Assembly: GCF_003583985.1 (NCBI RefSeq)
Contig: NZ_QXML01000001.1
Coordinates: 372,001 to 436,000 of the forward strand
DNA: 64,000 bases
Reading direction: 5' to 3'
Origin: Algoriphagus lacus
GTDB lineage: Bacteria; Bacteroidota; Bacteroidia; Cytophagales; Cyclobacteriaceae
Shown here: positions 43,544 to 52,797 of the stretch, one piece after another
Layout of the letters: every line of letters starts with the position of its first letter
Position numbering within the stretch: position 1 is the first letter of the stretch
Translations under genes and position numbers: made by a program
Notes under the pieces: generated by a model
Database searches by the model: none
Seen by the model: the letters and a program-made list of their open reading frames with translations, nothing else
What the model was told of the DNA's origin: nothing

Positions 43544-44260
43544 ATGAGGAATCTCGTCATCGACATTGGGAATACCCGGATCAAGTCCGCTCTTTTTGAG
43601 GGGCAGACACTCTTGGGGGATCACAGTTTTGATACCTTGGCCTCCGGGCTTGGTTTTTGGAAGGAGATGGAGTTTGAACATTGTCTGGTGAGCTCGGTGA
43701 GTCTGACCCAGGAAGAACTAAAATCTGTCCTGCCGTTTTCTTTCCATTTTCTGACCCATAATTCGGTTCTGCCAATCCTGAATGGATACAGTACTCCCAA
43801 AACATTGGGCTTGGACCGAATTGCTGCAGCCATTGGAGCGTGGCAACTGGCGGGAAAAGGTCCCGTTCTGGCGATTGATCTGGGCAGTTGTATTACCTAC
43901 GAGTTGGTGGATGATTTGGGAGTCTACCGGGGAGGAGCGATCAGCCCGGGATTGCATATGCGGGCAAAGGCGATGAACAAGTTTACCGCGCGACTACCCT
44001 TGGTGGAATTAGGTGAAAAACCCGAAACCCCTACCGGTGACTCCACCATTTCTTGTATTCAGTCAGGAATTTGGTACGGAGTCGAGTATGAATTGATTGG
44101 CCAAATGGAGGCTTATCACATTAAATTTCCTGAAATAAAGGTCTATATCTGCGGCGGTGATTCTCAATCTTTTGATTCATTGGCAAAAGACCACATATTT
44201 GTAGTCCCAAATTTGGTCCTGCATGGATTGAATTGTATTCTAAACCACAATGTCGAGTAA
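43544..44260 (+). CDS. coaX: type III pantothenate kinase
   Basis: The 238-residue enzyme commits pantothenate to coenzyme A. Motifs are IDIGNTRIKSALF (phosphate 1), TLGLDRIAAAIGAW, LAIDLGSCITYELV and RGGAISPGLHMR. It is the first gene of a run of envelope genes and overlaps the next gene by 11 bases. That order is familiar from Bacteroidota. Confidence 0.94.
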   Translation: MRNLVIDIGNTRIKSALFEGQTLLGDHSFDTLASGLGFWKEMEFEHCLVSSVSLTQEELKSVLPFSFHFLTHNSVLPILNGYSTPKTLGLDRIAAAIGAWQLAGKGPVLAIDLGSCITYELVDDLGVYRGGAISPGLHMRAKAMNKFTARLPLVELGEKPETPTGDSTISCIQSGIWYGVEYELIGQMEAYHIKFPEIKVYICGGDSQSFDSLAKDHIFVVPNLVLHGLNCILNHNVE

Positions 44261-45533
44261 ATACTGGTTGAAATCTTTGGGTGTGCTTTGCACCCTTTTC
44301 TTATTTGCGGAGGTCAACGCCCAGACCAGCTCCTCTACCTACAGTGCCCTTGGTGTTGGGGAATTTAACTACTCAGGCCTAACTCAAAATCAAGGAATGG
44401 GCGGTCAGGGCATCAGCTATGGTACCGGATGGCAGGCTAACAACGTCAACCCTGCATTGACCACGCGAAACACCATTTTTAATTTCCAGGCGGCGCTCAA
44501 TTACAAGCGGATCAATGTTGACAATGGCACCGAAAGCTCATTAGTAGACGGAGGAGGGCTTTCTTACTTGGCTCTTTCTTTTCCGATCAAGTCCGGAAAG
44601 TTTACTTCAGGAATGGGATTGGGTCAGATTACCAGTGTGAACTACCGCCTGAGAGTAGAAAGCGATGTCAACAATTCAGATCTGAAAGCAAGAAATTTCC
44701 TCCGTGGTGACGGGGGTATCTCTGAGGCATACGTGAACTTTGGTTATTTGCTTGCCAAAAATCTGAGTATTGGTTTTCACGGATCCTACCTTTTCGGATC
44801 GACAATCCGATCCAATCAGCTTATAGTTTATGATCCAAAAAACGTTGAGGTCGGCAATCCATCCGAATATTACGAGCGATTGACCGTTTCTGACGTGGGT
44901 TTCAAGGCTGGAATTCACTACATGTTGAAGGCTTCTGAAAAAAGTAATATCCATCTAGGCGCCATTTATCAGAAATTAGGCGAGGTTAATGGAACTGGAT
45001 TTGCAAAGTTGGGGGCGATTGGCCAAGCTAGCAACCCCGATTCGGATGGAGACCTAATCGCCAATGATGAAGCGGGAAGTATTTACATCCCAAATCGTTA
45101 TGGATTTGGATTGACCTATGAGAAAATGAATAAATTTGCGGTCGGTTTGGAAGGTCAATACCAGGATTTTGCAGATTTCAGGAACTTCTTTGGTGATCCT
45201 CTTTCCCTTCAGGCGGTAAAAAAGGTGTCATTGGGATTCCAAATTGTACCGGATTATTTGTCTTTTGACAATTTGGCCAAAAGAGGAACATACAGAGTCG
45301 GTGTGGAATGGATGGAAACTCCCTACTTCATCAATCAAACCAGTATAAACGATATTGGTCTTTCACTGGGCGCTTCTATCCCGGTCAACCAACTGTCTTT
45401 GGTCAACTTTGCATTAAAAGCTGGAAGAAGAGGATCGCTTGACAATGGTCTGATCAAAGAGAATTATGTGAGTTTCACCTTAGGATTCTCCTTGAATGAC
45501 AATAGTTGGTTCTATAAGAGAGTATACGAATAA
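44250..45533 (+). CDS. outer-membrane beta-barrel protein (FadL/PorV-like)
   Basis: The 427-residue protein has a signal peptide (LGVLCTLFLFAEVNA) and a repeated amphipathic beta pattern. It starts with TYSALGVGEFNYSG and GMGGQGISYGTGWQANNVNPAL, which recall the N-terminal plug of FadL/UPF0164 barrels, and ends in YVSFTLGFSLNDNSWFYKR. There is no TonB box or POTRA. It probably lies in the outer membrane. Ligand or partner is unknown. It begins inside the coaX 3' end, so the two are translationally linked. Confidence 0.75.
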   Translation: MSSKYWLKSLGVLCTLFLFAEVNAQTSSSTYSALGVGEFNYSGLTQNQGMGGQGISYGTGWQANNVNPALTTRNTIFNFQAALNYKRINVDNGTESSLVDGGGLSYLALSFPIKSGKFTSGMGLGQITSVNYRLRVESDVNNSDLKARNFLRGDGGISEAYVNFGYLLAKNLSIGFHGSYLFGSTIRSNQLIVYDPKNVEVGNPSEYYERLTVSDVGFKAGIHYMLKASEKSNIHLGAIYQKLGEVNGTGFAKLGAIGQASNPDSDGDLIANDEAGSIYIPNRYGFGLTYEKMNKFAVGLEGQYQDFADFRNFFGDPLSLQAVKKVSLGFQIVPDYLSFDNLAKRGTYRVGVEWMETPYFINQTSINDIGLSLGASIPVNQLSLVNFALKAGRRGSLDNGLIKENYVSFTLGFSLNDNSWFYKRVYE

Positions 45534-45624
45534 CATATTTTAAGAAAACTGCTATCTATGCAGGCCCGAAACTTGCATTACTAAATACAGAATCAAACCA
45601 AAGCCGGATAAAACCTAATCGAAT

Positions 45625-46926
45625 ATGAAAATCAAATCTACATTACTTGGACTGGGAGCCTTCTTGCTGGCAGGGTTAGTTCAGGCACAGGATGGCTGGA
45701 ACTGGCCAACAGATCCAGCTCAGGAAGCGAGAGCAAGAGAATTGAATGCCGCTTACGTGGATTACATGAAGTCGGAGCAGTTTGTGGAGGCCACCAAGCC
45801 GTTGAACTGGCTTTTGGTGAATGTTCCCAGTCTTAACGAATCCATTTACATCAATGGTGTAAACGTGTACAAAGGTGCTGCTGACAAAACCGCAGATGCC
45901 GCCCAGAAGCGTGTATATCAGGACAGCGTCATGATGATTTATGAAAAAAGAGGTGAGCTCTACAACAATCCAAACAAGTGGATGGAAAACAAAGCCTACT
46001 TCGGATATCAGTTTTACAGAGCTGACAAAACAAAGCTTGCTGGAGTAATCGCAGACTTTGAAAAAGCCATCGAACTAAACGGTAACATCAACCATCAATT
46101 GGTACAAGCCTATTTTGACTTGGTTTACAGAAACTACGTACAGAACAAGGCTTATACTGGCGAGCAAGTGTTGGCAATCTTTGAAAAAGCTAACGCCCTT
46201 TTGGATAAGTCTGCTGCTGAAGGAAAAGATGTAACCAACTCTAGATCTACCGTGGAAACTTTGCTGGTGAACATGGAACTGATCGATTGTGATTTTATCG
46301 AAAATACCATGGGTCCAAAGCTAGCTGCAGATCCTACCAACGAAGAACTCGCAAATCAGATTTTCAAATATTCTGTGCAGTATAAGTGTTATTCCTCCAA
46401 TTCGTTCTTGGCTGCATTGGAACTGATCGACTCTAAGAATCCTACATTCTCCACCTCTCAGGTAAGAGCAATGAGATACATGGCTGCCGGTGAATTTGAA
46501 AAAGCTTTGCCTGTATTGGAGAAAGCTATGACTTTGGCAGAAAACGATAAGCAAAAAGCTGAAATCAGTCTTGAATTGGCAAAAGTAAATGCTCAGGCTG
46601 GAAGAAAAGCTCAGGCAAGAACACTTGCTAGAGAAGCTGCTGCATTGGATGGTGAGTTGACTGCTTCTGCCTATGGGTTGATCGGTGACTTGTATATGTC
46701 TGCCTTCAATGATTGTAGAGGTGGTGAAAGCCGTGCAAAAGATTACTCTGTATTCATTGCCGCATACAATGCCTATCAGCGTGCCGGTGACTCCAAAGGA
46801 ATGGGAAGCGCAAGATCAAGATTCCCATCCAAGGAAGAATTGTTCACTGAAGGTCTTACTGCAGGATCTTCCATCAGCACAGGTTGCTGGGTGGGTGAAA
46901 CTGTAACTTTGGCTACAAGAGATTAA
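45625..46926 (+). CDS. exported TPR protein
   Basis: The 433-residue protein has a signal peptide (LGLGAFLLAGLVQAQ) and an alpha-helical, TPR-like body. Clear units include EQFVEATKPLNWLLVNVP, LIGVIADFEKAIELNGN-type helices near 145, and FEKALPVLEKAMTLAENDK. The C-terminus (SSISTGCWVGETVTLATRD) carries a cysteine and a conserved-looking tail. It is likely periplasmic and stands between an outer-membrane protein and lptC, so an envelope-assembly role is an inference. A terminator follows. Confidence 0.85.
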   Translation: MKIKSTLLGLGAFLLAGLVQAQDGWNWPTDPAQEARARELNAAYVDYMKSEQFVEATKPLNWLLVNVPSLNESIYINGVNVYKGAADKTADAAQKRVYQDSVMMIYEKRGELYNNPNKWMENKAYFGYQFYRADKTKLAGVIADFEKAIELNGNINHQLVQAYFDLVYRNYVQNKAYTGEQVLAIFEKANALLDKSAAEGKDVTNSRSTVETLLVNMELIDCDFIENTMGPKLAADPTNEELANQIFKYSVQYKCYSSNSFLAALELIDSKNPTFSTSQVRAMRYMAAGEFEKALPVLEKAMTLAENDKQKAEISLELAKVNAQAGRKAQARTLAREAAALDGELTASAYGLIGDLYMSAFNDCRGGESRAKDYSVFIAAYNAYQRAGDSKGMGSARSRFPSKEELFTEGLTAGSSISTGCWVGETVTLATRD

Positions 46927-46944
46927 TTTCCATTATCCATATTG

Positions 46945-46972
46945 AAAAGGCAGTCCCAGGACTGCCTTTTTT
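46945..46972 (+). terminator. intrinsic terminator of the exported TPR gene
   Basis: AAAAGGCAGT (46945-46954) pairs with ACTGCCTTTT (46961-46970) around a CCCAGG loop, and the T-run continues to 46972. It separates coaX-OMP-TPR from the lptC group. Confidence 0.88.
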
Positions 46973-47017
46973 CGTTCTCCAGATATAGGACTATTACGTT
47001 ATCTTTGGACCGTGATC

Positions 47018-47557
47018 ATGTTTCGCATTTTCTTCATTTCCATTATTTCCCTCTGCATTTTTTCCTCCTGCAGAGAAAGTGTAGACCCTGAGGAGCTCAA
47101 AGTATATGATGGACCGGTAAATGCCGCCACCAATATTTTCCTGGTTCACAGTGATTCTGCCATCGTTCGATCAGAAATTACAGCACCGCGGCAACTGGAA
47201 TTTCAAAATGGAAATCTTGAATTTCCGGAAGGGATCGAGATCAAGTTTTTTACGGTAGAAGGTCTTCTTGAAACCACAATGAGAGCAGACCGAGGTTTTT
47301 TTAACAAAGAAGCCAACCTTTATCGAGGGGAAGGAAATGTGCAGATCCAAAACCTAATTAAAGATCAGCGCCTTCAGACGGAAGAAATCTTTTGGAATCA
47401 GGCTGAAAAGAAAATTTACACAGAAAAATTCGTGACCATTCAGGAGCGGCAGACACTTTTCAATGGTACAGGCATGGAGGCTGATGATAGTTTTTCAACC
47501 TATAAATTGAAAAAAGTTAGAGATAGCCGGACTATCTTACCCGGCGAAGGAATATGA
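47018..47557 (+). CDS. lptC: LPS export protein LptC
   Basis: The ATG at 47018 (179 residues) is preferred over a GTG at 47012. A lipoprotein-like N-terminus (FFISIISLCIFSSC) precedes the LptC/OstA beta domain: LEFPEGIEIKFFT, MRADRGFFNKEANLYRGEGN, LQTEEIFWNQAEKKIYTEK and GTGMEADDSFSTYKL. It forms part of the periplasmic bridge carrying LPS outward. A TATCTTTG -7 element lies at 47000-47007, which would give a very short leader. Confidence 0.9.
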   Translation: MFRIFFISIISLCIFSSCRESVDPEELKVYDGPVNAATNIFLVHSDSAIVRSEITAPRQLEFQNGNLEFPEGIEIKFFTVEGLLETTMRADRGFFNKEANLYRGEGNVQIQNLIKDQRLQTEEIFWNQAEKKIYTEKFVTIQERQTLFNGTGMEADDSFSTYKLKKVRDSRTILPGEGI

Positions 47558-47679
47558 AATCTAACATAATGAAGACGTCACCGAGGAGGGATGCCCTACC
47601 AGTTATCGAGGCGTTATGCAAGACGTTCTGAACCCAGATAGGAACAGATTAGCGGCCAATGGAAACTAATTATTAACAC
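47558..47679 (+). ncRNA. structured-looking non-coding stretch, candidate small RNA
   Basis: This 122-base gap lies inside an otherwise tight run of genes, is visibly richer in G and C than the other gaps, and has no convincing ORF (a 25-codon frame opens on the ATG overlapping the lptC stop). It contains AGGG-ATG-CCCT, a CCTA/TAGG pairing further out, and an unpaired-looking middle (TTATCGAGGCGTTATGCAAG). A 6S-like RNA, such as the 6S-Flavo family of Bacteroidota, is one named possibility, but I could not fold it convincingly by eye. It could also be a translation-control leader for 47680. Confidence 0.35.
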
Positions 47680-47889
47680 ATGAAATTAGCAGACTCCTTA
47701 ATTCTTTCGCTTGCTTTGGCTCTGATAGTCATAGGAATCCATCAAAGCTGGTCCACCGGTATGGGTGGATCTTACTTCATTTTTATGTTTGCGGTAGGCT
47801 TGTTATTTTGGTTTCAACTTCGTCGGAACAAGGCACGAGTTCACGAAAAAGTGCCCGAGCAAAAGCCAAAAAACAAGAAGAAAAACTAG
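47680..47889 (+). CDS. small two-helix membrane protein
   Basis: The 69-residue protein has two hydrophobic helices (SLILSLALALIVIGI, and FIFMFAVGLLFWFQL) and a strongly basic tail (KVPEQKPKNKKKN). Its start and end are exact neighbours of the next gene, with 2 bases between. It is seen widely beside this CNNM/CBS gene in Bacteroidota. No function is known. Confidence 0.78.
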   Translation: MKLADSLILSLALALIVIGIHQSWSTGMGGSYFIFMFAVGLLFWFQLRRNKARVHEKVPEQKPKNKKKN

Positions 47890-47891
47890 GA

Positions 47892-49178
47892 ATGGAAAAC
47901 GACTATCTCTTTTACGTAATTATAACCCTGATTTTTTCAGCGTTTTTCTCCGGGTTTGAAATTGCGTATATCTCGTCCAACAAACTCCAGATAGAACTTC
48001 AGAATAAACAAGGGCTGTTGAGTGGCAGACTGTTGAGCAAATTCTTGCAAAAGCCCGGACAATTTATTGGCACTACGCTAATCGGAAATACGATTATGCT
48101 GGTGCTCTATGGTACTTTCATGGCCTACTTGCTCGACGCGCCTTTGCGAAATTTGCTCCCTGAATCCCTTAACAATGAAGCGGTAATCCTCGTCACACAG
48201 ACTGTTTTGTCGACTATTATAGTCCTAATTACCGGCGAGTTTCTTCCCAAGAGTTTTTTTATGATCAATCCGAATAGGATGCTGAATCTTTTCGTGCTTC
48301 CATTTTTTGCAATCTATTTTGTGATGTATCCCATCGTCTGGTTAATTGTAGGGATGTCCAGATTTTTTATCACTCATATTTTGAGGTTAGAATACAACGA
48401 GGAAAAGCCAGCATTTACCGTCACTGACCTCAATTCGTTTATCAAGGAGCATTTTGGACAATCTAATGCCAGCGGGAAAGTGGAGATTGATTCAAAGATT
48501 TTCGACAATGCTATTGAATTTAAGACTGTTCGGGTGCGGGAGTGCATGATTCCCCGTACCGACATTGTAGCAGTGGAAGTGGAAGATTCGATTTCTGAAC
48601 TCAAAAAAGTTTTTGAAGAGAGTGGTCATTCCAAAGTGATTGTCTATCGCGACACCATCGACGAGGTAATTGGATACTGTCATCAGTTGGAGCTTTTCCG
48701 AAAGCCAAAGACGATTGAGGAAATTCTTACACCAATAGTAATTGCTCCGGAGTCTGCACTTGCCAATGAGCTTCTGATCCAATTTATTCAGGAAAGAAAA
48801 AGCCTTGCATTGATTGTCGATGAGTTTGGTGGTACCAGTGGAATTGTTTCGATGGAAGATATTATTGAGGAAATCTTCGGAGAAATCGACGACGAATACG
48901 ACAAAGACGATTTGATTGAACAAAAGATCGAAGAGCACGAATACCTGCTCAGTGCACGTCATGAAATTGACTATCTCAACGATAAATACGGTTGGGATCT
49001 GCCTTACGGAGACTTTGAGACCCTTTCGGGTTTGATTTTGTCGCTCACCGAAAATCTTCCAAATAAGGGTGACACGGTTACATATGGCAAGTATACCTTC
49101 ACCGTAATGACCAAACAAGCACACCGGATTGAGACTGTGCGACTGAAAATCAACGAATCAGACATTTTCAAGGTCTGA
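47892..49178 (+). CDS. CNNM/CBS-domain (HlyC/CorC-type) membrane protein
   Basis: The ATG at 47892 gives 428 residues. The DUF21/CNNM membrane domain (about 1-190: FSAFFSGFEIAYISSNKL, LIGNTIMLVLYGTF) is followed by a CBS pair (VRECMIPRTDIVAVEV, SLALIVDEFGGTSGIVS, EDIIEEIFGEIDDEYD) and a CorC_HlyC C-terminal domain (ETLSGLILSLTENLP). Relatives move Mg2+ or Na+, and a paralogue in gliding bacteria is GldE. The role here is probably ion transport. Confidence 0.9.
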   Translation: MENDYLFYVIITLIFSAFFSGFEIAYISSNKLQIELQNKQGLLSGRLLSKFLQKPGQFIGTTLIGNTIMLVLYGTFMAYLLDAPLRNLLPESLNNEAVILVTQTVLSTIIVLITGEFLPKSFFMINPNRMLNLFVLPFFAIYFVMYPIVWLIVGMSRFFITHILRLEYNEEKPAFTVTDLNSFIKEHFGQSNASGKVEIDSKIFDNAIEFKTVRVRECMIPRTDIVAVEVEDSISELKKVFEESGHSKVIVYRDTIDEVIGYCHQLELFRKPKTIEEILTPIVIAPESALANELLIQFIQERKSLALIVDEFGGTSGIVSMEDIIEEIFGEIDDEYDKDDLIEQKIEEHEYLLSARHEIDYLNDKYGWDLPYGDFETLSGLILSLTENLPNKGDTVTYGKYTFTVMTKQAHRIETVRLKINESDIFKV

Positions 49179-49256
49179 CTTTGTTCTTGGGGAAATTTTG
49201 AATTTCGCCCCCAATGCTATTATTTTGCGACACTTCTAAAAAGCGTAGTATCAATA

Positions 49257-51365
49257 ATGGCGTTAATTAAGCAAATAAGACAGAGAACAGGTCTCGCAAT
49301 CGGTGTTATCGCCGGCGGGTTGATTCTATTCCTTCTCGGCGGGGACCTGCTGAGTCCAAACTCCTCTCTACTGAATTCCAATCAGAATATCGTAGGTGAA
49401 ATTGCGGGTGAGGAAATCACGCTCGAAGAATATTCCCTCAAAGTGGAAGAATTCAAGGCTTCTTTTCAACAACGAACCGGACGGGTTCCTGCAGAGCCGG
49501 AGATGGTTTCTGTCAGAGAACAGGCTTGGCAGGCGTTGATCGTGGAGCGAGTGTTTGACGAAGAATATGAAAAACTCGGATTGACTGTATCCAGCGAGGA
49601 ATTGGTGGACATGGTTCAGGGGAAAAATATTGTTCCCGAGCTTCGCGCTCAATTGACCAACCCTCAGACCGGTCAATTTGACAAAGATCAGCTGATTTCT
49701 TTCTTACAGTCTTTGGAAACTGCCGACCCAGCGCAGCAGGCTGCTTGGGCTCAACAGGAAAAATTGTTTGCCCAATCCAGAAACCGGGTGAAATATGACA
49801 ATATCCTGGCAACGTCGGAATATGCTACTACAGCAGAAGCCAAACTTGAACACAAGTCTGCCAATACCATTGCAGATGCTTCCATCCTTTTTGTTCCTTA
49901 CTACGTGATTCCTGACGGAGATGTAAAAATCGAAGAAAGTGAACTAACTGCCTATCTGAGCAAAAATCAGGAGAAGTTCCAAGTTGGTAATACTGCAAAT
50001 TTAGAATACGTTTCCTTCAGCATTTTGCCTAGCGGCCAAGATTCATCTGACGTCATTTCAAGAATCAAAGAATTGACAGAGGGACTAAGAACAGCTACCA
50101 ATGATTCAGCTTTTGTAAGCCAGAACTCAGAAACTCAATTTCCTTTTAATTCCTACAGACCGGGGGACGAGCTTCCAGCAAGCTTGACCACAAACGTGTC
50201 GGAATTGGTAGAAGGCCAGACTTACGGTCCATTCGTGACAGCAAATTCCAGCTATGTTTCCTATAAAGTTACCGACCAATACGAAGGAGCACCTAGAATG
50301 AGAGCTTCCCACATTTTGTTCAGCACTGAAGGAATGGACGAAGCTGGTAAAGCCGCTGTAAAAACTCAGGCAGAACAGGTTTTAGCCGATATCAAAGCCA
50401 ATGGGAATTTTGCTCAGGCTGCCAGTCAATACGGCCAGGATGGGACTGCTCAAAATGGCGGTGATTTGGGTTGGTTTGCCAAAGAAGACTTTGTGGAGCC
50501 TTTTGCTGCTGCATCTTTTGCTGCCTCTTCCACCGGATTGCTACCAAATCTAGTAGAGACAGAATACGGCTATCACATCATCGAAGTGACTGCATTGCCA
50601 AGCTCAAATTACACCAAGCTTGCTACTTTGGAACTTGAATTGGTAGCCTCAGATGCTACCCGAAATGAAGCTTTTAGAAATGCTGATTCGTTTGCAGCTG
50701 AAAGCGGTAACAGAAATGAGTTTACTGAGAATGCTACCGATAAAGGATATAGAATTCTTCAGGCCAATAATGTTGATGCGACTTCAAGAAATCTCAACAA
50801 TCTTCAGAACGCCAGAGAAGTGATTATTTGGGCTTTTGGTGAAGGTGCACCAGGTGAAGTTTCTCCGGTTTATGAACTTGACAACTCTTATGTTGTAGCT
50901 ACTTTGGTGAGCAGAAAAGAAGAAGGCGAAGCAAAACTTGAAGACGTAAGAGAGCAAGTGGAGCAGTTGGTTCGCAATGATAAGAAAGCCGCCATGATCA
51001 CTGAAAAATTAGCCGGAAAGGCAACTTTGGAAGAGATGAAGGCAGTTTTTGCGGATGCTTCCATCAACTCACTTCCTGATTTGAGATTAAGTACTTCTGT
51101 AATCCCGGGTGTTGGATTTGCTCCAAAAGCAATCGGATCCATCTTTGGTCTAAAGTCATCAGGTCAAATGACCAAACCAATTCAGGAAGACATCGGTGTG
51201 TTGGTTGGAAAATTGAATAACCTAACTCCGGCAGCCGAAATCGGAGATTATACTTCCTATCAAGCTCAGCTTAGTCAAGCAGCCTCCCAAAGAATGGCCT
51301 ATCAAATCATGATGGCTCTTCAGGACTTGGCTAAAGTAAAAGATTACAGATATAAATATTTCTAA
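49257..51365 (+). CDS. PpiD/SurA-like periplasmic peptidyl-prolyl isomerase
   Basis: The 702-residue protein has an N-terminal membrane anchor (GLAIGVIAGGLILFLLGGDLL), a SurA_N-like chaperone domain (about 45-200), a parvulin domain (RASHILFSTEGMDEAGK, then GGDLGWFAKEDFVEPF and TEYGYHIIEV) and a second partial rotamase-like part. It assists folding of exported and outer-membrane proteins. A candidate promoter consists of TTG at 49198-49200 and a TTATTTTG-like box 19 bases later. A terminator follows the gene. Confidence 0.93.
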   Translation: MALIKQIRQRTGLAIGVIAGGLILFLLGGDLLSPNSSLLNSNQNIVGEIAGEEITLEEYSLKVEEFKASFQQRTGRVPAEPEMVSVREQAWQALIVERVFDEEYEKLGLTVSSEELVDMVQGKNIVPELRAQLTNPQTGQFDKDQLISFLQSLETADPAQQAAWAQQEKLFAQSRNRVKYDNILATSEYATTAEAKLEHKSANTIADASILFVPYYVIPDGDVKIEESELTAYLSKNQEKFQVGNTANLEYVSFSILPSGQDSSDVISRIKELTEGLRTATNDSAFVSQNSETQFPFNSYRPGDELPASLTTNVSELVEGQTYGPFVTANSSYVSYKVTDQYEGAPRMRASHILFSTEGMDEAGKAAVKTQAEQVLADIKANGNFAQAASQYGQDGTAQNGGDLGWFAKEDFVEPFAAASFAASSTGLLPNLVETEYGYHIIEVTALPSSNYTKLATLELELVASDATRNEAFRNADSFAAESGNRNEFTENATDKGYRILQANNVDATSRNLNNLQNAREVIIWAFGEGAPGEVSPVYELDNSYVVATLVSRKEEGEAKLEDVREQVEQLVRNDKKAAMITEKLAGKATLEEMKAVFADASINSLPDLRLSTSVIPGVGFAPKAIGSIFGLKSSGQMTKPIQEDIGVLVGKLNNLTPAAEIGDYTSYQAQLSQAASQRMAYQIMMALQDLAKVKDYRYKYF

Positions 51366-51384
51366 AGAATAAGTATCCAAAAGG

Positions 51385-51413
51385 AACCCATGTCGAAAGG
51401 CATGGGTTTTTTT
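51385..51413 (+). terminator. intrinsic terminator of the ppiD-like gene
   Basis: AACCCATG (51385-51392) pairs with CATGGGTT (51401-51408) around an 8-base loop, and the T-run extends to 51413. Confidence 0.88.
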
Positions 51414-51453
51414 GTTTGATTTAATCTCTAAAAAGAAAGAAGTAAATTTGAGG

Positions 51454-51720
51454 ATGCAAAAGAAGTTTGATAAAGCTGCATTCAAGGAAAAGCTCGAATC
51501 CGTGGGTCAGTTTCCGATGCTTTACATGTTCAAATTCATTGTTCCCATGGGACGGGAAAATGAAGTAGGAGCATTGTTTCCGAAAAACGAAATGAGCCTG
51601 AAGCCAAGTTCCGGAGGAAAGTACGTGAGTACCACCATCCAAGTCATGATGGAAAGTTCTGATGAGATCATTGAAATTTACGAGCAAGCCTCAGTTATCG
51701 AAGGCGTTATAGCACTTTAA
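51454..51720 (+). CDS. DUF493 (YbeD-like) protein
   Basis: The ATG at 51454 gives 88 residues (MQKKFDKAAFKEKLE). The ferredoxin-like fold of YbeD/DUF493 is seen in FPMLYMFKFIVPMGR and GKYVSTTIQVMMESSDEII, with EIYEQASVIEGVIAL at the end. In E. coli a relative is encoded near the lipoate genes. The role is unknown. A TAAATTTG element at 51443-51450 lies very close to the ATG. The pterin dehydratase gene follows after 12 bases. Confidence 0.83.
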   Translation: MQKKFDKAAFKEKLESVGQFPMLYMFKFIVPMGRENEVGALFPKNEMSLKPSSGGKYVSTTIQVMMESSDEIIEIYEQASVIEGVIAL

Positions 51721-51732
51721 ACTACCCATATC

Positions 51733-51966
51733 ATGTGGATTGAAGAAAACAACAGATTGAAGAAGACCTTTAATTTTTCTGATTTTCAGGAGGCCTTTGC
51801 GTTCATGACTCGGGTAGCTTTTTTGGCGGAGGCTCATAATCACCATCCAAACTGGTCCAATGTTTACAATCGAGTGGAAATTGAACTGACAACTCACGAT
51901 GCCGGCAATGTGGTCACCGAAAAAGATCGTAAATTGGCCAAAGCAATCGATCAAATTCTGGCATGA
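51733..51966 (+). CDS. 4a-hydroxytetrahydrobiopterin dehydratase
   Basis: The 77-residue enzyme is a short but complete PCD/DCoH-type protein. The signature [20 protein letters not shown] followed by [11 protein letters not shown] contains the catalytic histidines. It regenerates the pterin cofactor of aromatic hydroxylases or has a Moco-related role; no phenylalanine hydroxylase gene is in the window. It overlaps rsmI by 4 bases. Confidence 0.9.
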   Translation: MWIEENNRLKKTFNFSDFQEAFAFMTRVAFLAEAHNHHPNWSNVYNRVEIELTTHDAGNVVTEKDRKLAKAIDQILA

Positions 51967-52709
51967 GTGAGACTCCCATCAGCCTTTTCTTGGTTCCTAC
52001 TCCCATCGGAAATCTTAAAGACATTACCCTTCGTGCCCTGGAGGTTTTAAAGTCAGTTGATGCCATACTTGCCGAAGACACCCGAACTACCGGAATGCTT
52101 TTGAAGCATTTGGAAATTTCCAGACCGCTCCAGAGTTACCATATTTTCAATGAACACAAGGCGGTGGAAAAACTGGTGGGGCGAATGAAGAAAGGAGAAG
52201 TATTCGCCTTGGTCAGCGATGCCGGTACTCCTGCTATCTCTGACCCGGGATTTTTACTTGTCAGAGAAGTGTTGGCTGCCGGATTGGAGGTTCAGTGTCT
52301 CCCCGGACCGACTGCATTTGTTCCAGCATTGGTCAATAGTGGACTTCCCAATGACCGCTTTGTTTTCGAGGGGTTCTTGCCTCACAAAAAAGGGAGAAAA
52401 ACCCGCATAGATGCCTTGATTGAAGAAACCCGTACGATCATTTTCTATGAATCTCCTCATCGGCTAATCAAGACCTTGGAGCAATTGGCGGAAGCGTTTG
52501 GTCCGGATCGCCAAGCCTGCGTATCCCGTGAATTGACCAAACTTCATGAAGAGAATGTACGGGGCCAACTTTCCGAACTAATCGAATACTATCAAACTAA
52601 CCCTCTTAAAGGCGAAATAGTCCTAGTGGTGGCAGGAAAGCCGGAGAAGTTGGAAACCCGCGAGGAGAAGCAAGCTGCAAAAAAAGAAAAGTGGAACACT
52701 TCTGAATAA
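51963..52709 (+). CDS. rsmI: 16S rRNA 2'-O-ribose C1402 methyltransferase
   Basis: The 248-residue SAM-dependent enzyme of the tetrapyrrole-methylase fold shows [48 protein letters not shown] and [12 protein letters not shown]. It methylates C1402 of 16S rRNA. It is translationally coupled to the pterin dehydratase (ATGA overlap). Confidence 0.95.
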   Translation: MSETPISLFLVPTPIGNLKDITLRALEVLKSVDAILAEDTRTTGMLLKHLEISRPLQSYHIFNEHKAVEKLVGRMKKGEVFALVSDAGTPAISDPGFLLVREVLAAGLEVQCLPGPTAFVPALVNSGLPNDRFVFEGFLPHKKGRKTRIDALIEETRTIIFYESPHRLIKTLEQLAEAFGPDRQACVSRELTKLHEENVRGQLSELIEYYQTNPLKGEIVLVVAGKPEKLETREEKQAAKKEKWNTSE

Positions 52710-52797
52710 GTCCTTATCGACCATTTCCTTCGTACTTCTAAATTCAAAAAAAACACCTTTTTTAAATAGCCAATAATCATTAACCCGTAACCAATTC

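Noticed and set aside
47555..47632. 25-codon ORF starting on the ATGA that overlaps the lptC stop
   Set aside because: The codons run through the G+C-rich stretch, the product has no feature, and the frame stops mid-gap. A structured RNA fits better.
48492..49124. 210-codon minus-strand frame inside the CNNM/CBS gene
   Set aside because: It is antisense to the CBS domains and has no start context or family pattern.
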